Of a stretch of DNA of 64,000 bases, positions 23,969-33,359 are shown one piece after another. Position numbers and translations under genes: made by a program. The stretch lies in NCBI GenBank assembly GCA_966112615.1, contig CBHWDO010000005.1, positions 1 to 64,000 of the forward strand, given 5' to 3'. This DNA is from Flavitalea sp966112615. Lineage in GTDB: Bacteria > Bacteroidota > Bacteroidia > Chitinophagales > Chitinophagaceae. A model generated the notes under the pieces. That model made no database searches. It was not told where the DNA came from and saw nothing but the letters and a program-made list of their open reading frames with translations. Positions within the stretch are counted from its first letter, which is position 1; every line of letters starts with the position of its first letter.

Positions 23969-25324
23969 TCAGTATTTAAACGGTTTTCCGTTTACTGTTA
24001 CCTGTTTTGTCTTTTCATCAAATGTTGCTTTCTGTCCCGTCCTTACTGCCGCATTGGTCATAATATTTGCCACTGAATGATTGTATCCTGCTTCAACGGG
24101 TGCATTCGGTTGCTGCCTGCTTCTCACGCATTCCATCCAATTTCGCATATGCGCGCTGGTTAGCTTATCTCCTCCGGTATTTGCTGAAGCAACAACCTTT
24201 ACTTCTTCTCCCACAAGATCCATAGTCGGAAGTAAATTTGGTTGCATATTCATCGCTGCCGCATGATCTTTTGTCAGTCCGCCTTCCGGAGTGACTTTAT
24301 TGGTGATCAGGTTCAATTCACCTCCATTGGAAAAATACAATTCTGCAGGTCGCTCATCTCCATTGTGCATTCTCGAAGAAAATATCACCTGGAAACCCTG
24401 TGAAGGATCGTTCGATGGACCATAATCAAAAACAGCTGTAGTGGTATCCCAGTTTACCCTTCCATCTTTCCACGCATATACACCTCCATTGGCTACCACG
24501 CTTCTTGGATGGTTAAGTCCGCTAAACCAATGTACTGTATCGATCTGGTGCGACATCCATTGGCCTGGCATTCCTGATGAATAAGGCCAGAAGAGGCGGT
24601 ACTCCAGGTATTTCCGTGGATCCCACTTTTCAAAAGGCCTGTTCATTAAAAAGCGTTTCCAGTCTGTATCTTCTTCACGGATCTTGCTAACTAATCCAGG
24701 TCTTCTCCATCTTCCGGGCTGATTTACATTCCATGTTAATTCAACCATGGTAATTGGTCCAAACTTTCCCGATTGAACAAAATCAGCAGCCGCTTTATAA
24801 TTGGATCCACTTCTTCTTTGTGATCCTATCTGTACAATTTTTCCTGAAGCTTTTACTGCTTTAAGTGCCGCATTTGCATCATCCATGGTTTCTGCAAATG
24901 GCTTTTCAGTATAGGTGTCGCAGCCTGCATTTACTGCTTCAATAGTATGCAATGCATGCTGGAAATCTGCAGTACTGATGATCACAGCATCAACAGATTT
25001 ACTGTTATACAACGCTTCATTATTTACATAGCTCTGTATATCATGCCCGAGTTTCTCTTTAAGATGAGCCTGGCCTTCTTCGCGCCTTAACTTCCAGATA
25101 TCAGAAACACCAATGATATCAAAATTCAATTCTTTATGATGATTCAGAAATGAAGGAAGCAAGGATTGCCTGAAGCGATCGGAAAATCCAACGACTCCTA
25201 CATTCACCCTGTCATTGGAACCTATGATCCTTGCATAACTGCTTGCTGAAAATCCCATTGCCCCAACATATAGTCCTGCTGCGGCTTTTGATGATTGCTT
25301 GATAAAATTTCTTCTGGATGGCAT
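23969..25324 (-). CDS. Gfo/Idh/MocA-family oxidoreductase with Tat signal
   Basis: From the ATG at 25324 the N-terminus is MPSRRNFIKQSSKAAAGLYV, a twin-arginine export signal. The Rossmann region VGVVGFSDRFRQSLL follows, then the family EKPFAETM block with its conserved Lys, and the C-terminal oxidoreductase domain. The family oxidises or reduces sugars with a tightly bound NAD(P). The frame is open to 25369, but that would bury the Tat motif. It is the first gene of a pair with the DUF6807 gene and is divergent from the DUF5916 gene 121 bases away. Confidence 0.88.
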   Translation of the reverse strand: MPSRRNFIKQSSKAAAGLYVGAMGFSASSYARIIGSNDRVNVGVVGFSDRFRQSLLPSFLNHHKELNFDIIGVSDIWKLRREEGQAHLKEKLGHDIQSYVNNEALYNSKSVDAVIISTADFQHALHTIEAVNAGCDTYTEKPFAETMDDANAALKAVKASGKIVQIGSQRRSGSNYKAAADFVQSGKFGPITMVELTWNVNQPGRWRRPGLVSKIREEDTDWKRFLMNRPFEKWDPRKYLEYRLFWPYSSGMPGQWMSHQIDTVHWFSGLNHPRSVVANGGVYAWKDGRVNWDTTTAVFDYGPSNDPSQGFQVIFSSRMHNGDERPAELYFSNGGELNLITNKVTPEGGLTKDHAAAMNMQPNLLPTMDLVGEEVKVVASANTGGDKLTSAHMRNWMECVRSRQQPNAPVEAGYNHSVANIMTNAAVRTGQKATFDEKTKQVTVNGKPFKY

Positions 25325-25445
25325 TGCTTTCGTTTGAATCCAAAAGATAAATATTTCTGCGTGCACCACGGGCCTTCTGAAATTAATTTTTATTCAACCA
25401 TTTTCATTTTTTCCGATATTACAGTCTTCCACAACCAACGATGAA

Positions 25446-27614
25446 ATGATCCCTAAGCTTCTATTGCCGGCTTTTCTGCTTGCCTGTACCAGTCTTTCCG
25501 CCCAAAAGATCAATGATGCATTCAATCTTCATATTAAAAAAGCTTCTGGTCAGATAGTCATCGACGGACAAATTACAGAACCTGACTGGCTTTCAGCCGA
25601 AGTGGCCACACAGTTTGCCATGGTGTTGCCTATGGATACCAGTAAAGCAAGAGTACGAACAGATGTTCGTATGACTTACGATGATAAGAACTTATATCTT
25701 GTTGCTACCTGTTTCCATAAAATAGATGGACCTAATTATGTGGAATCACTTCGCAGGGATTTTGTTTTTGGAAAGAACGACAACTTCCTGTTGTTTATGG
25801 ATCCCTTCAATGATCAGATCAACGGGTTCTCTTTTGGAGCAAATGCAGCCGGTGCTCAATGGGATGGTACCATGTATGCAGGAAGTGCTGTAGATCTTAA
25901 CTGGGATAATAAATGGATCTCTAAAGTAAGTAATGATAAAGAGAAGTGGATCTTTGAAATGGCTGTACCATTCACCTCCATTAGGTATAAAAAAGGTAGC
26001 ACTGTTTGGGGTATTAACTTCAGTCGTCTTGATTTAAAAGCCAGGGAAAAATCAAGCTGGACGCCAGTTCCAAGACAGTTCCCTACTGCTTCACTTGCAT
26101 TTTCGGGTAACCTTGTATGGGATCAGCCACCTCCTGAACAAAGAATGAATTTCTCGGTGATACCTTACCTGCTGGCTAAAATGAGCAAGGATTATGAACG
26201 TTCAACAGATGTTCAAAAAGATATCAAGGTCGGAGGGGATATGAAAATCGGCATTACTTCTTCTCTCAATCTTGACATTACTGTGAATCCTGATTTTTCG
26301 CAGGTTGAAGTTGATCGGCAGGTTACAAACCTTGATCGCTTTGAATTATTCTTTCCGGAAAGAAGACAGTTCTTTCTTGAAAACGGCGACCTGTTTGCAA
26401 ACTTTGGATATGCCACTATCAGACCTTTCTTTTCAAGAAGAATTGGTCTTGGTGTTCCTATTAAAGCCGGTGCCAGGTTAAGTGGTAGCATTGATAAGAA
26501 CTGGAGAATTGGAGTGATGGATATGCAGACATCTTCCGTTAAGGAAACAGGATTGCCTGAACAGAATTTTGCAGTGGTATCTCTGCAACGAAGAGTATTT
26601 TCAAGATCAAATATTGGGTTGCTTTTTGTTAATAAGCAAAGCATCAATTATAAAAAAGATTCTTCCAAAACATTATACAACGATTACAACAGGAATATAG
26701 GATTTGAATACAATCTTGCTTCATCCAATAACAGGTGGACAGGCAAGGCCATGTTCCTGAAATCATTTACTCCAAAAAGATCAGGAAACGATATTGTAGC
26801 TGCAGGTCATCTTCAATTGAATCAACGTAAATGGACTGTTCTGATGCAGCAGGAATATGTTGGTCGGGATTATAATGCAGAAGTGGGATATGTGCCAAGG
26901 AATGGTTACATCAGGCTTAACCCGCAAATAGTTAAATGGCATTTTCCAAAACGAACCATCGTATTAAGTCATGGTCCGCAGTATATCGGAAGTTATTTCT
27001 TCGATACGAAAATGCGGGAAACGGATCACCTCAACAGTTTATATTATGTAGTTAATTTTAGGGATCAGAGTATTTTCAGAACAGGATATGTAAATGAATT
27101 TATAGAACTGACAAGACCTTTTGATCCTACTAATTCCGGAAAAGATTCCCTGCCCGCATTGAGTCGGCATAAATTTAATTCATGGAGAACTGAATTTGTT
27201 TCAAAACCTCAAAGTGTATTCACTTATGCATTTACTACATCGATTGGTGGATATTATGCAGAAGGTACCCGGCGAAATATTACGGCTGAAATCGGTTACA
27301 GGTTTCAACCTTATGTTAGTTTATTGGGAACCATGAGTTATAACAATATCAGGCTGCCACATCCATGGAACACAACAAATTTTTGGTTAGTAGGCTCACA
27401 GGTTGATATCACTTTCACCAACAAGATCTTTTTCTCTACTTTCTTTCAATACAATGAGCAGTTGAAGAACATCAATCTTAATTCAAGATTCCAGTGGCGA
27501 TATAAACCGGCATCCGATTTCTTCCTTGTCTATACTGACAACTATCTTCCAGCGCCATTTTCTGTGAGAAACAGGGCAGTGGTATTGAAAATGACTTACT
27601 GGTGGAATCATTAA
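25446..27614 (+). CDS. DUF5916 protein with N-terminal CBM9-like domain
   Basis: A signal peptide (1-19, ending SLSAQ) precedes a CBM9-like domain (IVIDGQITEPDWLSAEVATQF ... VRMTYDDKNLYLVATC) of about 170 residues. The remaining 500 residues alternate strands with aromatic ends, as in a beta-barrel (FFPERRQFFLENGDLFANFG is the DUF5916 hallmark). It is therefore probably an outer-membrane protein that binds glycans or other ligands. Divergent from the Gfo/DUF6807 pair and followed by a porin-like gene after 68 bases. Confidence 0.82.
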   Translation: MIPKLLLPAFLLACTSLSAQKINDAFNLHIKKASGQIVIDGQITEPDWLSAEVATQFAMVLPMDTSKARVRTDVRMTYDDKNLYLVATCFHKIDGPNYVESLRRDFVFGKNDNFLLFMDPFNDQINGFSFGANAAGAQWDGTMYAGSAVDLNWDNKWISKVSNDKEKWIFEMAVPFTSIRYKKGSTVWGINFSRLDLKAREKSSWTPVPRQFPTASLAFSGNLVWDQPPPEQRMNFSVIPYLLAKMSKDYERSTDVQKDIKVGGDMKIGITSSLNLDITVNPDFSQVEVDRQVTNLDRFELFFPERRQFFLENGDLFANFGYATIRPFFSRRIGLGVPIKAGARLSGSIDKNWRIGVMDMQTSSVKETGLPEQNFAVVSLQRRVFSRSNIGLLFVNKQSINYKKDSSKTLYNDYNRNIGFEYNLASSNNRWTGKAMFLKSFTPKRSGNDIVAAGHLQLNQRKWTVLMQQEYVGRDYNAEVGYVPRNGYIRLNPQIVKWHFPKRTIVLSHGPQYIGSYFFDTKMRETDHLNSLYYVVNFRDQSIFRTGYVNEFIELTRPFDPTNSGKDSLPALSRHKFNSWRTEFVSKPQSVFTYAFTTSIGGYYAEGTRRNITAEIGYRFQPYVSLLGTMSYNNIRLPHPWNTTNFWLVGSQVDITFTNKIFFSTFFQYNEQLKNINLNSRFQWRYKPASDFFLVYTDNYLPAPFSVRNRAVVLKMTYWWNH

Positions 27615-27636
27615 TCCATAGTTTGATCTTAGGCCA

Positions 27637-27644
27637 TACATTTG
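27637..27644 (+). promoter_or_regulatory. Possible -7 box of the porin-like gene
   Basis: TACATTTG followed by C matches the -7 consensus and lies 38 bases before the ATG. The nearest upstream TTTG (27622-27625) is only 11 bases away, too close for a standard -33. Confidence 0.35.
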
Positions 27645-27682
27645 CATCGCGTTTATAAATTGGTAATGCCGAAATTATTCCG

Positions 27683-28993
27683 ATGAAGAATGTACTTGTA
27701 CTGTCGATACTCGCAATGCTCTGTTTTAATGCAAATGCCCAGTTTTCAAAAGATCGAAAAGTCTATTTGAACCAGGATGGATCCCAGTACCTGAAGTTTA
27801 CCATGCTCAATCAAATTTGGGTACGCAATACGCAAATGAATCCGGGAACTACCGCTAATGGTTATGCGAAAAACAATTATACTGATATTGGATTGCGAAG
27901 GATAAGAATGCAGATGATGGCGCAACTTACGGATCGTGCTTTCTTATATGTACAGGTCGGACAAAACAATTTCAATTTTCTCAGTGACCGGAAGTTGGGA
28001 TTTTTCATTCATGATGCAACCGGTGAATATGAACTGGTAAAAAAGAAATTATCACTTGGAGCTGGATTAACAGGCTGGACGGGGCTTTCAAGATTTTCAT
28101 CACCGAGTGCAGGTAGTATCATGGGAGTGGATGCACCTTTGTTTGAACAAAGCACTAATGATATTAACGACCAGTTTCTTCGCAAACTTAGTGTATACGC
28201 AAAAGGTAAATTAGGTAAGCTTGATTATCGTTTTACAGTTGCCAGTCCATTGGCCGCACAAAAAGCTGCAGGATATAGTCCTGCATTGACTAAACATGCA
28301 GGCTTTTCAGCTGAGCCACCAAAATTGCAAACGAATGGATATGTTCAGTGGGAGTTTTTTGATTCAGAGTCTAATCAGCTTCCTTATGCTACCGGTTCCT
28401 ACCTTGGTTCAAAGAAGGTTTTCAATATAGGTGCAGGATTTCTTTACCAGCCAGATGCTATGTGGCGCCAGGGTCTGGCAGCGACTGATACCATTCGCTC
28501 TGCAATGAAGCATTTTGCTATTGATGCATTTTTTGATGCACCTGTTGGAGTAAGGAATGGACATGCGATTAGTGCTTATGCCACCTTCACTCATTTTGAT
28601 TTTGGTAAAGGATATATAAGGAATCAATCACCGATGAATCCAGGCAATGGAACAACCGTTGCAAACCTTATAAATGGCGGAGGGAATGGATTCCCGGCTT
28701 ATGGAACAGGCAATGTTTTATATGCACAGGTTGGATACAAATTCAAAGACAGTCTCATTGGTTCAACTACCCTGATGCCTTATATGAGCATGCAACATTC
28801 AAAATTTGATCGGCTGGATAAAGGCATGAACTATTATGATCTGGGAGTTAACTGGCTCCTTAAGGGTCATGTATCAAAACTCACACTGGCATACCAGGAC
28901 AGACCTGTATATTATTCAAATACTGATGGTTTTGGGATACTTACAGAAAGAAAAGGTGCATTAGTGCTTCAATACCAGGTTTTCTTTAATTAA
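27683..28993 (+). CDS. Porin-like outer-membrane beta-barrel protein
   Basis: A signal peptide (1-19, ending NANAQ) is followed by 417 residues of alternating strands with aromatic girdles. Near the N-terminus KFTMLNQIWVRNTQMNPG and GLRRIRMQMMAQLTDRAFLYVQVG resemble the start of phosphate-selective porin O/P-type barrels. The last strand ends VLQYQVFFN, with aromatic residues near the C-terminus. The substrate is not known. The gene follows the DUF5916 gene and may serve the same uptake function. Confidence 0.75.
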   Translation: MKNVLVLSILAMLCFNANAQFSKDRKVYLNQDGSQYLKFTMLNQIWVRNTQMNPGTTANGYAKNNYTDIGLRRIRMQMMAQLTDRAFLYVQVGQNNFNFLSDRKLGFFIHDATGEYELVKKKLSLGAGLTGWTGLSRFSSPSAGSIMGVDAPLFEQSTNDINDQFLRKLSVYAKGKLGKLDYRFTVASPLAAQKAAGYSPALTKHAGFSAEPPKLQTNGYVQWEFFDSESNQLPYATGSYLGSKKVFNIGAGFLYQPDAMWRQGLAATDTIRSAMKHFAIDAFFDAPVGVRNGHAISAYATFTHFDFGKGYIRNQSPMNPGNGTTVANLINGGGNGFPAYGTGNVLYAQVGYKFKDSLIGSTTLMPYMSMQHSKFDRLDKGMNYYDLGVNWLLKGHVSKLTLAYQDRPVYYSNTDGFGILTERKGALVLQYQVFFN

Positions 28994-29052
28994 CAAACTC
29001 AATTTTAGGTATAATGGGATATAAGTGTATCTTCGCACATTATAAGCTCTCC

Positions 29053-29139
29053 ACTAGTACTAGATAAACTTTCTCTACAAAAAGCTCATCAAGTCCTGCC
29101 GCGACGAGCACTAACTGTACCAACAATTAATTCAGTTAG
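29053..29139 (+). promoter_or_regulatory. Structured leader of the DEAD-box helicase mRNA
   Basis: Three dyads precede the helicase start: the palindrome CTAGTACTAG (29053-29062), GCTCATC/GACGAGC (29084-29090 with 29103-29109, one G-U) and CTAACTG/CAGTTAG (29111-29117 with 29133-29139). A TATCTTCG sequence near 29029 could be the -7 box, which would give a leader of about 125 bases. Confidence 0.5.
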
Positions 29140-29163
29140 CATTAAATTTAAAATTTAGATCAA

Positions 29164-30402
29164 TTGACATTTGAACAATTAGGTCTTATTGAGCCATTAT
29201 TCAATGCTCTTAAGACAGAAGGATATACTAATCCTACGCCTATACAGGAACAATCAATTCCTGTTTTATTAAAGAAAAAAGACCTGTTGGGTATTGCACA
29301 GACAGGCACCGGAAAAACAGCAGCATTTTCATTACCTATACTTCAGTTATTGCATGGAAATGGTCAGCCAAGAAATGGTTTCAAACATATCCGTGCATTG
29401 ATACTCACTCCAACCAGAGAGCTTGCATCACAGATCGATGAAAGTATTTCTAACTACGGAAGAAACCTGAAACTCAAGCATGATGTGATCTTTGGTGGTG
29501 TGCCCCAAAGTGCACAGGTTATTTCCCTTAGAAATGGAACGGATATACTTATCGCAACACCGGGAAGATTACTTGACCTGATGAACCAGGGATATATTTA
29601 CCTGGATCAATTGGAGATCCTGGTATTGGATGAAGGAGATCGTATGCTTGACATGGGCTTCATCAACGATATCAAAAAGATCATCAGGGAGATACCTGAA
29701 GAAAGGCAAACACTTTTCTTTTCGGCAACTATGCCTAACGAGATCGCAAGATTTGCAGGAAGCCTGTTGAAGGATCCTGTAAAAGTTGAAGTTACTCCAG
29801 TTGCAACTACTGCTGAAAAAGTTGAACAGTCTGTATATATGGTAAACAAAAAGGATAAACTTCCTTTGCTGGTTCACCTGCTGGATCAACATAAAATTCA
29901 GCGTACACTGGTTTTCACCAGGACCAAACATGGTGCCGACAGGATCATGAAAGATCTAAAAAAGCAGAATATTTCTGCAGATGCCATCCATGGAGATAAA
30001 TCACAATCTTCAAGACAGCGGGCCCTGGCTCATTTCAAATCCGGTAAACTTAAAGTACTTGTGGCAACTGATATTGCAGCAAGAGGAATTGATGTGGATG
30101 GGTTAACGCACGTGATCAATTATGATCTCCCGAACGTTCCCGAAACATATGTTCACCGTATCGGAAGAACAGGTAGGGCAGGTGCCGATGGACTGGCTTT
30201 GTCATTCTGTGACAGGGAAGAATATCCATACTTAAAGGATATTAAAAAACTGACAGCCCAAGCGATTCCTGTAGTAGAAGATCATCCATTTGTAATGCCT
30301 TTTGTTCCACCTGTAAGAAGGGATGGTCCAAATCCAAGGCAACAAAGGCCAAGAAGTAATGGCAAGCCGCATTTCAGAAGTCAGCGTACTACGGCCAAAT
30401 AA
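29164..30402 (+). CDS. DEAD-box RNA helicase, RhlE-like
   Basis: The 412-residue protein has the Q motif (FEQLGLIEPL..PTPIQEQ), motif I AQTGTGKT (45-52), PTRELA, TPGR, SAT, and motif VI HRIGRTGRAG. The tail is basic (PRQQRPRSNGKPHFRSQRTTAK). Motif II reads DEGD (156-159) instead of DEAD. The start is a TTG at 29164; an in-frame stop lies 5 codons upstream and there is no ATG. RhlE-type helicases unwind short RNA duplexes in ribosome assembly and RNA decay, often at low temperature; the long structured leader fits post-transcriptional control. Confidence 0.92.
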   Translation: MTFEQLGLIEPLFNALKTEGYTNPTPIQEQSIPVLLKKKDLLGIAQTGTGKTAAFSLPILQLLHGNGQPRNGFKHIRALILTPTRELASQIDESISNYGRNLKLKHDVIFGGVPQSAQVISLRNGTDILIATPGRLLDLMNQGYIYLDQLEILVLDEGDRMLDMGFINDIKKIIREIPEERQTLFFSATMPNEIARFAGSLLKDPVKVEVTPVATTAEKVEQSVYMVNKKDKLPLLVHLLDQHKIQRTLVFTRTKHGADRIMKDLKKQNISADAIHGDKSQSSRQRALAHFKSGKLKVLVATDIAARGIDVDGLTHVINYDLPNVPETYVHRIGRTGRAGADGLALSFCDREEYPYLKDIKKLTAQAIPVVEDHPFVMPFVPPVRRDGPNPRQQRPRSNGKPHFRSQRTTAK

Positions 30403-30429
30403 GCCGTAGATATTAAAACTCAATTTGAT

Positions 30430-30437
30430 TATTTTTG
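30430..30437 (+). promoter_or_regulatory. Putative -7 box of the ftsE-like gene
   Basis: TATTTTTG 16 bases before the ATG at 30454; no clear -33 element at the standard distance. Confidence 0.4.
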
Positions 30438-30453
30438 TTCCAATAGGACAAGT

Positions 30454-31143
30454 ATGGAAGAAAGAATCATAGAAATCAGGAACGCTAATATATACCAGGG
30501 AACAAACATGGTTTTGCAGGAAGTAAATCTTACTGTTCATAAAGGCGAGTTTGTTTACCTGGTTGGTAAAACCGGTACGGGAAAATCAAGTTTGTTGAAA
30601 ACATTGTATGGTGACCTTCCTTTAAAAGAAGGTCAATGCACTGTTGTGGGCTTTGATATCAGTAAAATGGACTGGAAAAAAGTACCATTTCTCAGGAGAA
30701 ACCTGGGCGTTGTTTTCCAGGATTTCCAGTTGTTGACGGACAGAAATGTAAATGAGAATTTACGCTTTGTGTTAAGGGCAACAGGATGGAAGGATGAAAA
30801 ACTAATGGAAGAAAAGATTGCAGATGTACTTGACAAAGTTGGTTTGAAATCCAAAGGTTTCAAGATGCCTTATGAGTTAAGCGGGGGAGAGCAGCAACGT
30901 ATAGACATCGCGCGTGCCTTGTTGAACTCACCCAAATTGATCCTGGCAGATGAGCCAACCGGAAACCTTGATCCTGAAACTTCAGATGAGATCATGCAGC
31001 TGTTGTTTCATATTTGCCGCGATTATGGAACCGCCATTGTGATGGCCACCCATGATTATATGGTGATGAATAAATTCCCTGCAAGAGTAGTAAAAACTGA
31101 ACGTGGCAGAGTGATCGATAATGCTACCATAAATGCTGAATAA
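30454..31143 (+). CDS. ftsE: ABC transporter ATPase, FtsE-like
   Basis: The 229-residue protein is a single ABC nucleotide-binding domain: Walker A GKTGTGKS (38-45), Q-loop VFQDFQLL, signature LSGGEQQR near 142, Walker B LILADEPTGNLD and the H-loop ATHD. Length and sequence (RRNLGVVFQDFQLLTDRNV) fit FtsE, the ATPase that with FtsX activates peptidoglycan hydrolases at the septum. No ftsX is adjacent; the next gene is on the other strand and the two 3' ends overlap by 20 bases. Confidence 0.85.
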   Translation: MEERIIEIRNANIYQGTNMVLQEVNLTVHKGEFVYLVGKTGTGKSSLLKTLYGDLPLKEGQCTVVGFDISKMDWKKVPFLRRNLGVVFQDFQLLTDRNVNENLRFVLRATGWKDEKLMEEKIADVLDKVGLKSKGFKMPYELSGGEQQRIDIARALLNSPKLILADEPTGNLDPETSDEIMQLLFHICRDYGTAIVMATHDYMVMNKFPARVVKTERGRVIDNATINAE

Positions 31144-32248
31144 TTGACTTCGCATTGTGTTGGTTATTATATTCAGCTTCGAGTAATCTTTTTCTGAGTT
31201 CAATTTCCTCTGGAGGAAAGGGCAGGTGAAACAACTGCTCTACAATTCTTCGAAAACTTACAGCATTAGCAGCTATATGACAGGCCGGTTCAAGGCCTGT
31301 CCCTTTTACCATCTTTTCATTCACCACACAGTGTTTACCATTGAATAAGGTATTCAAAAGTTTAATTGGAGTTCCTGATTCAATAAATGAAGGAAGGATA
31401 TTAACCTGGGCTCTCACGATCATATCCTGCAATTCTGCTTCAGAAGGATTTTCAACGATACAACTGTAATGAGAACTTTTAGCAGCCTTTATCAGTTTCC
31501 TGGAAGGATTTTTACCTGTGATCACAAAAGGAATACGAGAATTTTTAAACACCTTTTCCAACAGAAAAAATGCTGCTCTTTCATTGGCTGGTCTGCCAAG
31601 GTTTCCATGGTATAAACAATATGTCCCTAAACCTTCAATAGAATTTACTTCCTGGAAAGGAAGAAAGAATGGTATATGCCTGTTGTTCTTCCATTTGAAT
31701 TCCCATCCGATATACTCTCCATCATTCCGGTTCGCATTGAAAATAAGCAGGTCTTTGGGTAACGACATTTCAAACTTCCGGAATAAGCATGCTTCATGGC
31801 TGTACATGAATTTTTTAACCAGAGAAAGACTTACTGCGGATGACTGTTCATAAAACTGGTGTTCCAGTTGTGTGATTCTTATAGCCATCCTTCGATCCTT
31901 AAAACGTTCATCCCTGGTAATATATGCCGCCTGCACGCCTTCGAGCATGATTGGATCCCTGTCCTTTAAAAGATTTTCTTTTAGCTCTTCACTATACCTT
32001 GATGCAACATTATAGGGAATGGATAATGAGAATCCTTTATGACCATTTCCAATAGGATAATAATAAAGTTCCTTTACATATTTGCTTAACTCTTCATGCT
32101 CTTTTGGACGTTCATTTTGGAAACAATGAAGTTTAATTTGAATTCCTTCACGGTGCAGGCTCCGGATCTTGTAAAAAATATCAAGAAACCTGCCTTCATC
32201 GGCAGGGTAGGGAATATCAGGACTAATAATATGCAGAGATCTTTCCAA
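31124..32248 (-). CDS. Glycosyltransferase, GT-B fold (family 1/4-like)
   Basis: The 374-residue protein begins SLHIISPDIPYPADEGRFLD, the N-terminal domain start of GT-B glycosyltransferases. A C-terminal donor-binding region contains PFVITGKNPSRKLIKAAKSS and LPSFIESGTPIKLLNTLFNGKHCVV, where the E-S-G-x-P-I-K segment is the usual nucleotide-sugar contact. The start codon is TTG at 32248, 4 bases after the stop of the preceding glycosyltransferase; no ATG is available. It is the last gene of a four-gene glycan operon. Confidence 0.83.
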   Translation of the reverse strand: MERSLHIISPDIPYPADEGRFLDIFYKIRSLHREGIQIKLHCFQNERPKEHEELSKYVKELYYYPIGNGHKGFSLSIPYNVASRYSEELKENLLKDRDPIMLEGVQAAYITRDERFKDRRMAIRITQLEHQFYEQSSAVSLSLVKKFMYSHEACLFRKFEMSLPKDLLIFNANRNDGEYIGWEFKWKNNRHIPFFLPFQEVNSIEGLGTYCLYHGNLGRPANERAAFFLLEKVFKNSRIPFVITGKNPSRKLIKAAKSSHYSCIVENPSEAELQDMIVRAQVNILPSFIESGTPIKLLNTLFNGKHCVVNEKMVKGTGLEPACHIAANAVSFRRIVEQLFHLPFPPEEIELRKRLLEAEYNNQHNAKSIIQHLW

Positions 32249-32252
32249 TGTT

Positions 32253-33359
32253 CTATTTTAAGAGGTCGTCGTAGATTTGATCCAGCACAGGAATTTCTTT
32301 TTGCCAATTCAATTCGCTAATAGCTTTCCGGGTATTGTTCTTCCAACCTAAGTGCAAAATATTATCTGCACTGATGGCCAAAATCGTTTCAGCTATTAAC
32401 TCCGGCTCAACCCTATCAATACATATACCCACCCCAAATTGTTCTACTATTTTTTTTATTTCGGGAAGATTGGAACATAATACCGGAATTCCAGCTTTCA
32501 TGTAATCAAATAACTTGTTCGGCAGACTATACTCATTATTGATAGATACCGGCTTATCAAGCGATAGGCCCATATATGCAGAACGAGTATATTTCATGAG
32601 TTCCTGGTATGGCAACCTGTCAATAAATTGTACTTTATCCTGGAGTCTTTCTGTTTTGCATAGTTCTTTTAAAGCAGGGAGTACTACACCATTTCCAATA
32701 ATGAGCAACTGGAAGTCTTCGGGGAGAAATTTTGTGGCAAGAATTGCTTCTTCATAACCCCGATCATTATTGATCCCAGCTCCCTGCATAATGAGGATCC
32801 TCCTGCTGGTTTGATTTACCGGAGGAAAAGCTTCTTCTGTATAAACTGGAAGATTTCTCACCACCTTCATCTCTATACCAAACTCTTTTTTATACAGATC
32901 ACGAATTGATTCATTTACTGTATAACTATATCGAATCTTTGGCAGGATCCATTTTTCCAGGAGTTTCCAGGTCTTTCTTTTGAATGGTCTGTGCATCAAT
33001 TCCGGCACCCCGGTAAAATATTCGTGCGCATCATAAACAAAACTGCTCTTGTTGAGCTTCGATTTTAAATAATTTGGAAGAAGTGTATCAAGGTCATTGG
33101 CAACCAGGATATCAGCTTTCGATCCTAGTAAATAAATGAACAGTTTAATATTGAATTCTACATACTGCATCACACCTTTTCTGAAATGGCAAGGAATACG
33201 ATGAACCTTATAAGGCCTGGGTTCGAGGTCTACACTATCCTTGAATCTTCTACCTACAACCAGGAGGTTTGCTTTTTTTTTATGAAGGTAAACCGCAACT
33301 TTATGTACCCGCTGATCTGTTGCCAGGTCACTTATTACGGACATGATTACTCTCTTCAT
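32253..33359 (-). CDS. Glycosyltransferase family 4-like
   Basis: The 368-residue GT-B protein opens MKRVIMSVISDLATDQRVHK, typical of GT4 enzymes. ADILVANDLDTLLP and YDAHEYFTGVPEL lie in the acceptor domain, and LIMQGAGINNDRGYEEAI with SLPNKLFDYMKAGIPVLCSN in the donor domain; the latter is the E/S-x7-E-like nucleotide-sugar motif region. Donor and acceptor are unknown. Its ATG overlaps the upstream deacetylase-like gene's TGA (ATGA), showing translational coupling. Confidence 0.88.
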   Translation of the reverse strand: MKRVIMSVISDLATDQRVHKVAVYLHKKKANLLVVGRRFKDSVDLEPRPYKVHRIPCHFRKGVMQYVEFNIKLFIYLLGSKADILVANDLDTLLPNYLKSKLNKSSFVYDAHEYFTGVPELMHRPFKRKTWKLLEKWILPKIRYSYTVNESIRDLYKKEFGIEMKVVRNLPVYTEEAFPPVNQTSRRILIMQGAGINNDRGYEEAILATKFLPEDFQLLIIGNGVVLPALKELCKTERLQDKVQFIDRLPYQELMKYTRSAYMGLSLDKPVSINNEYSLPNKLFDYMKAGIPVLCSNLPEIKKIVEQFGVGICIDRVEPELIAETILAISADNILHLGWKNNTRKAISELNWQKEIPVLDQIYDDLLK

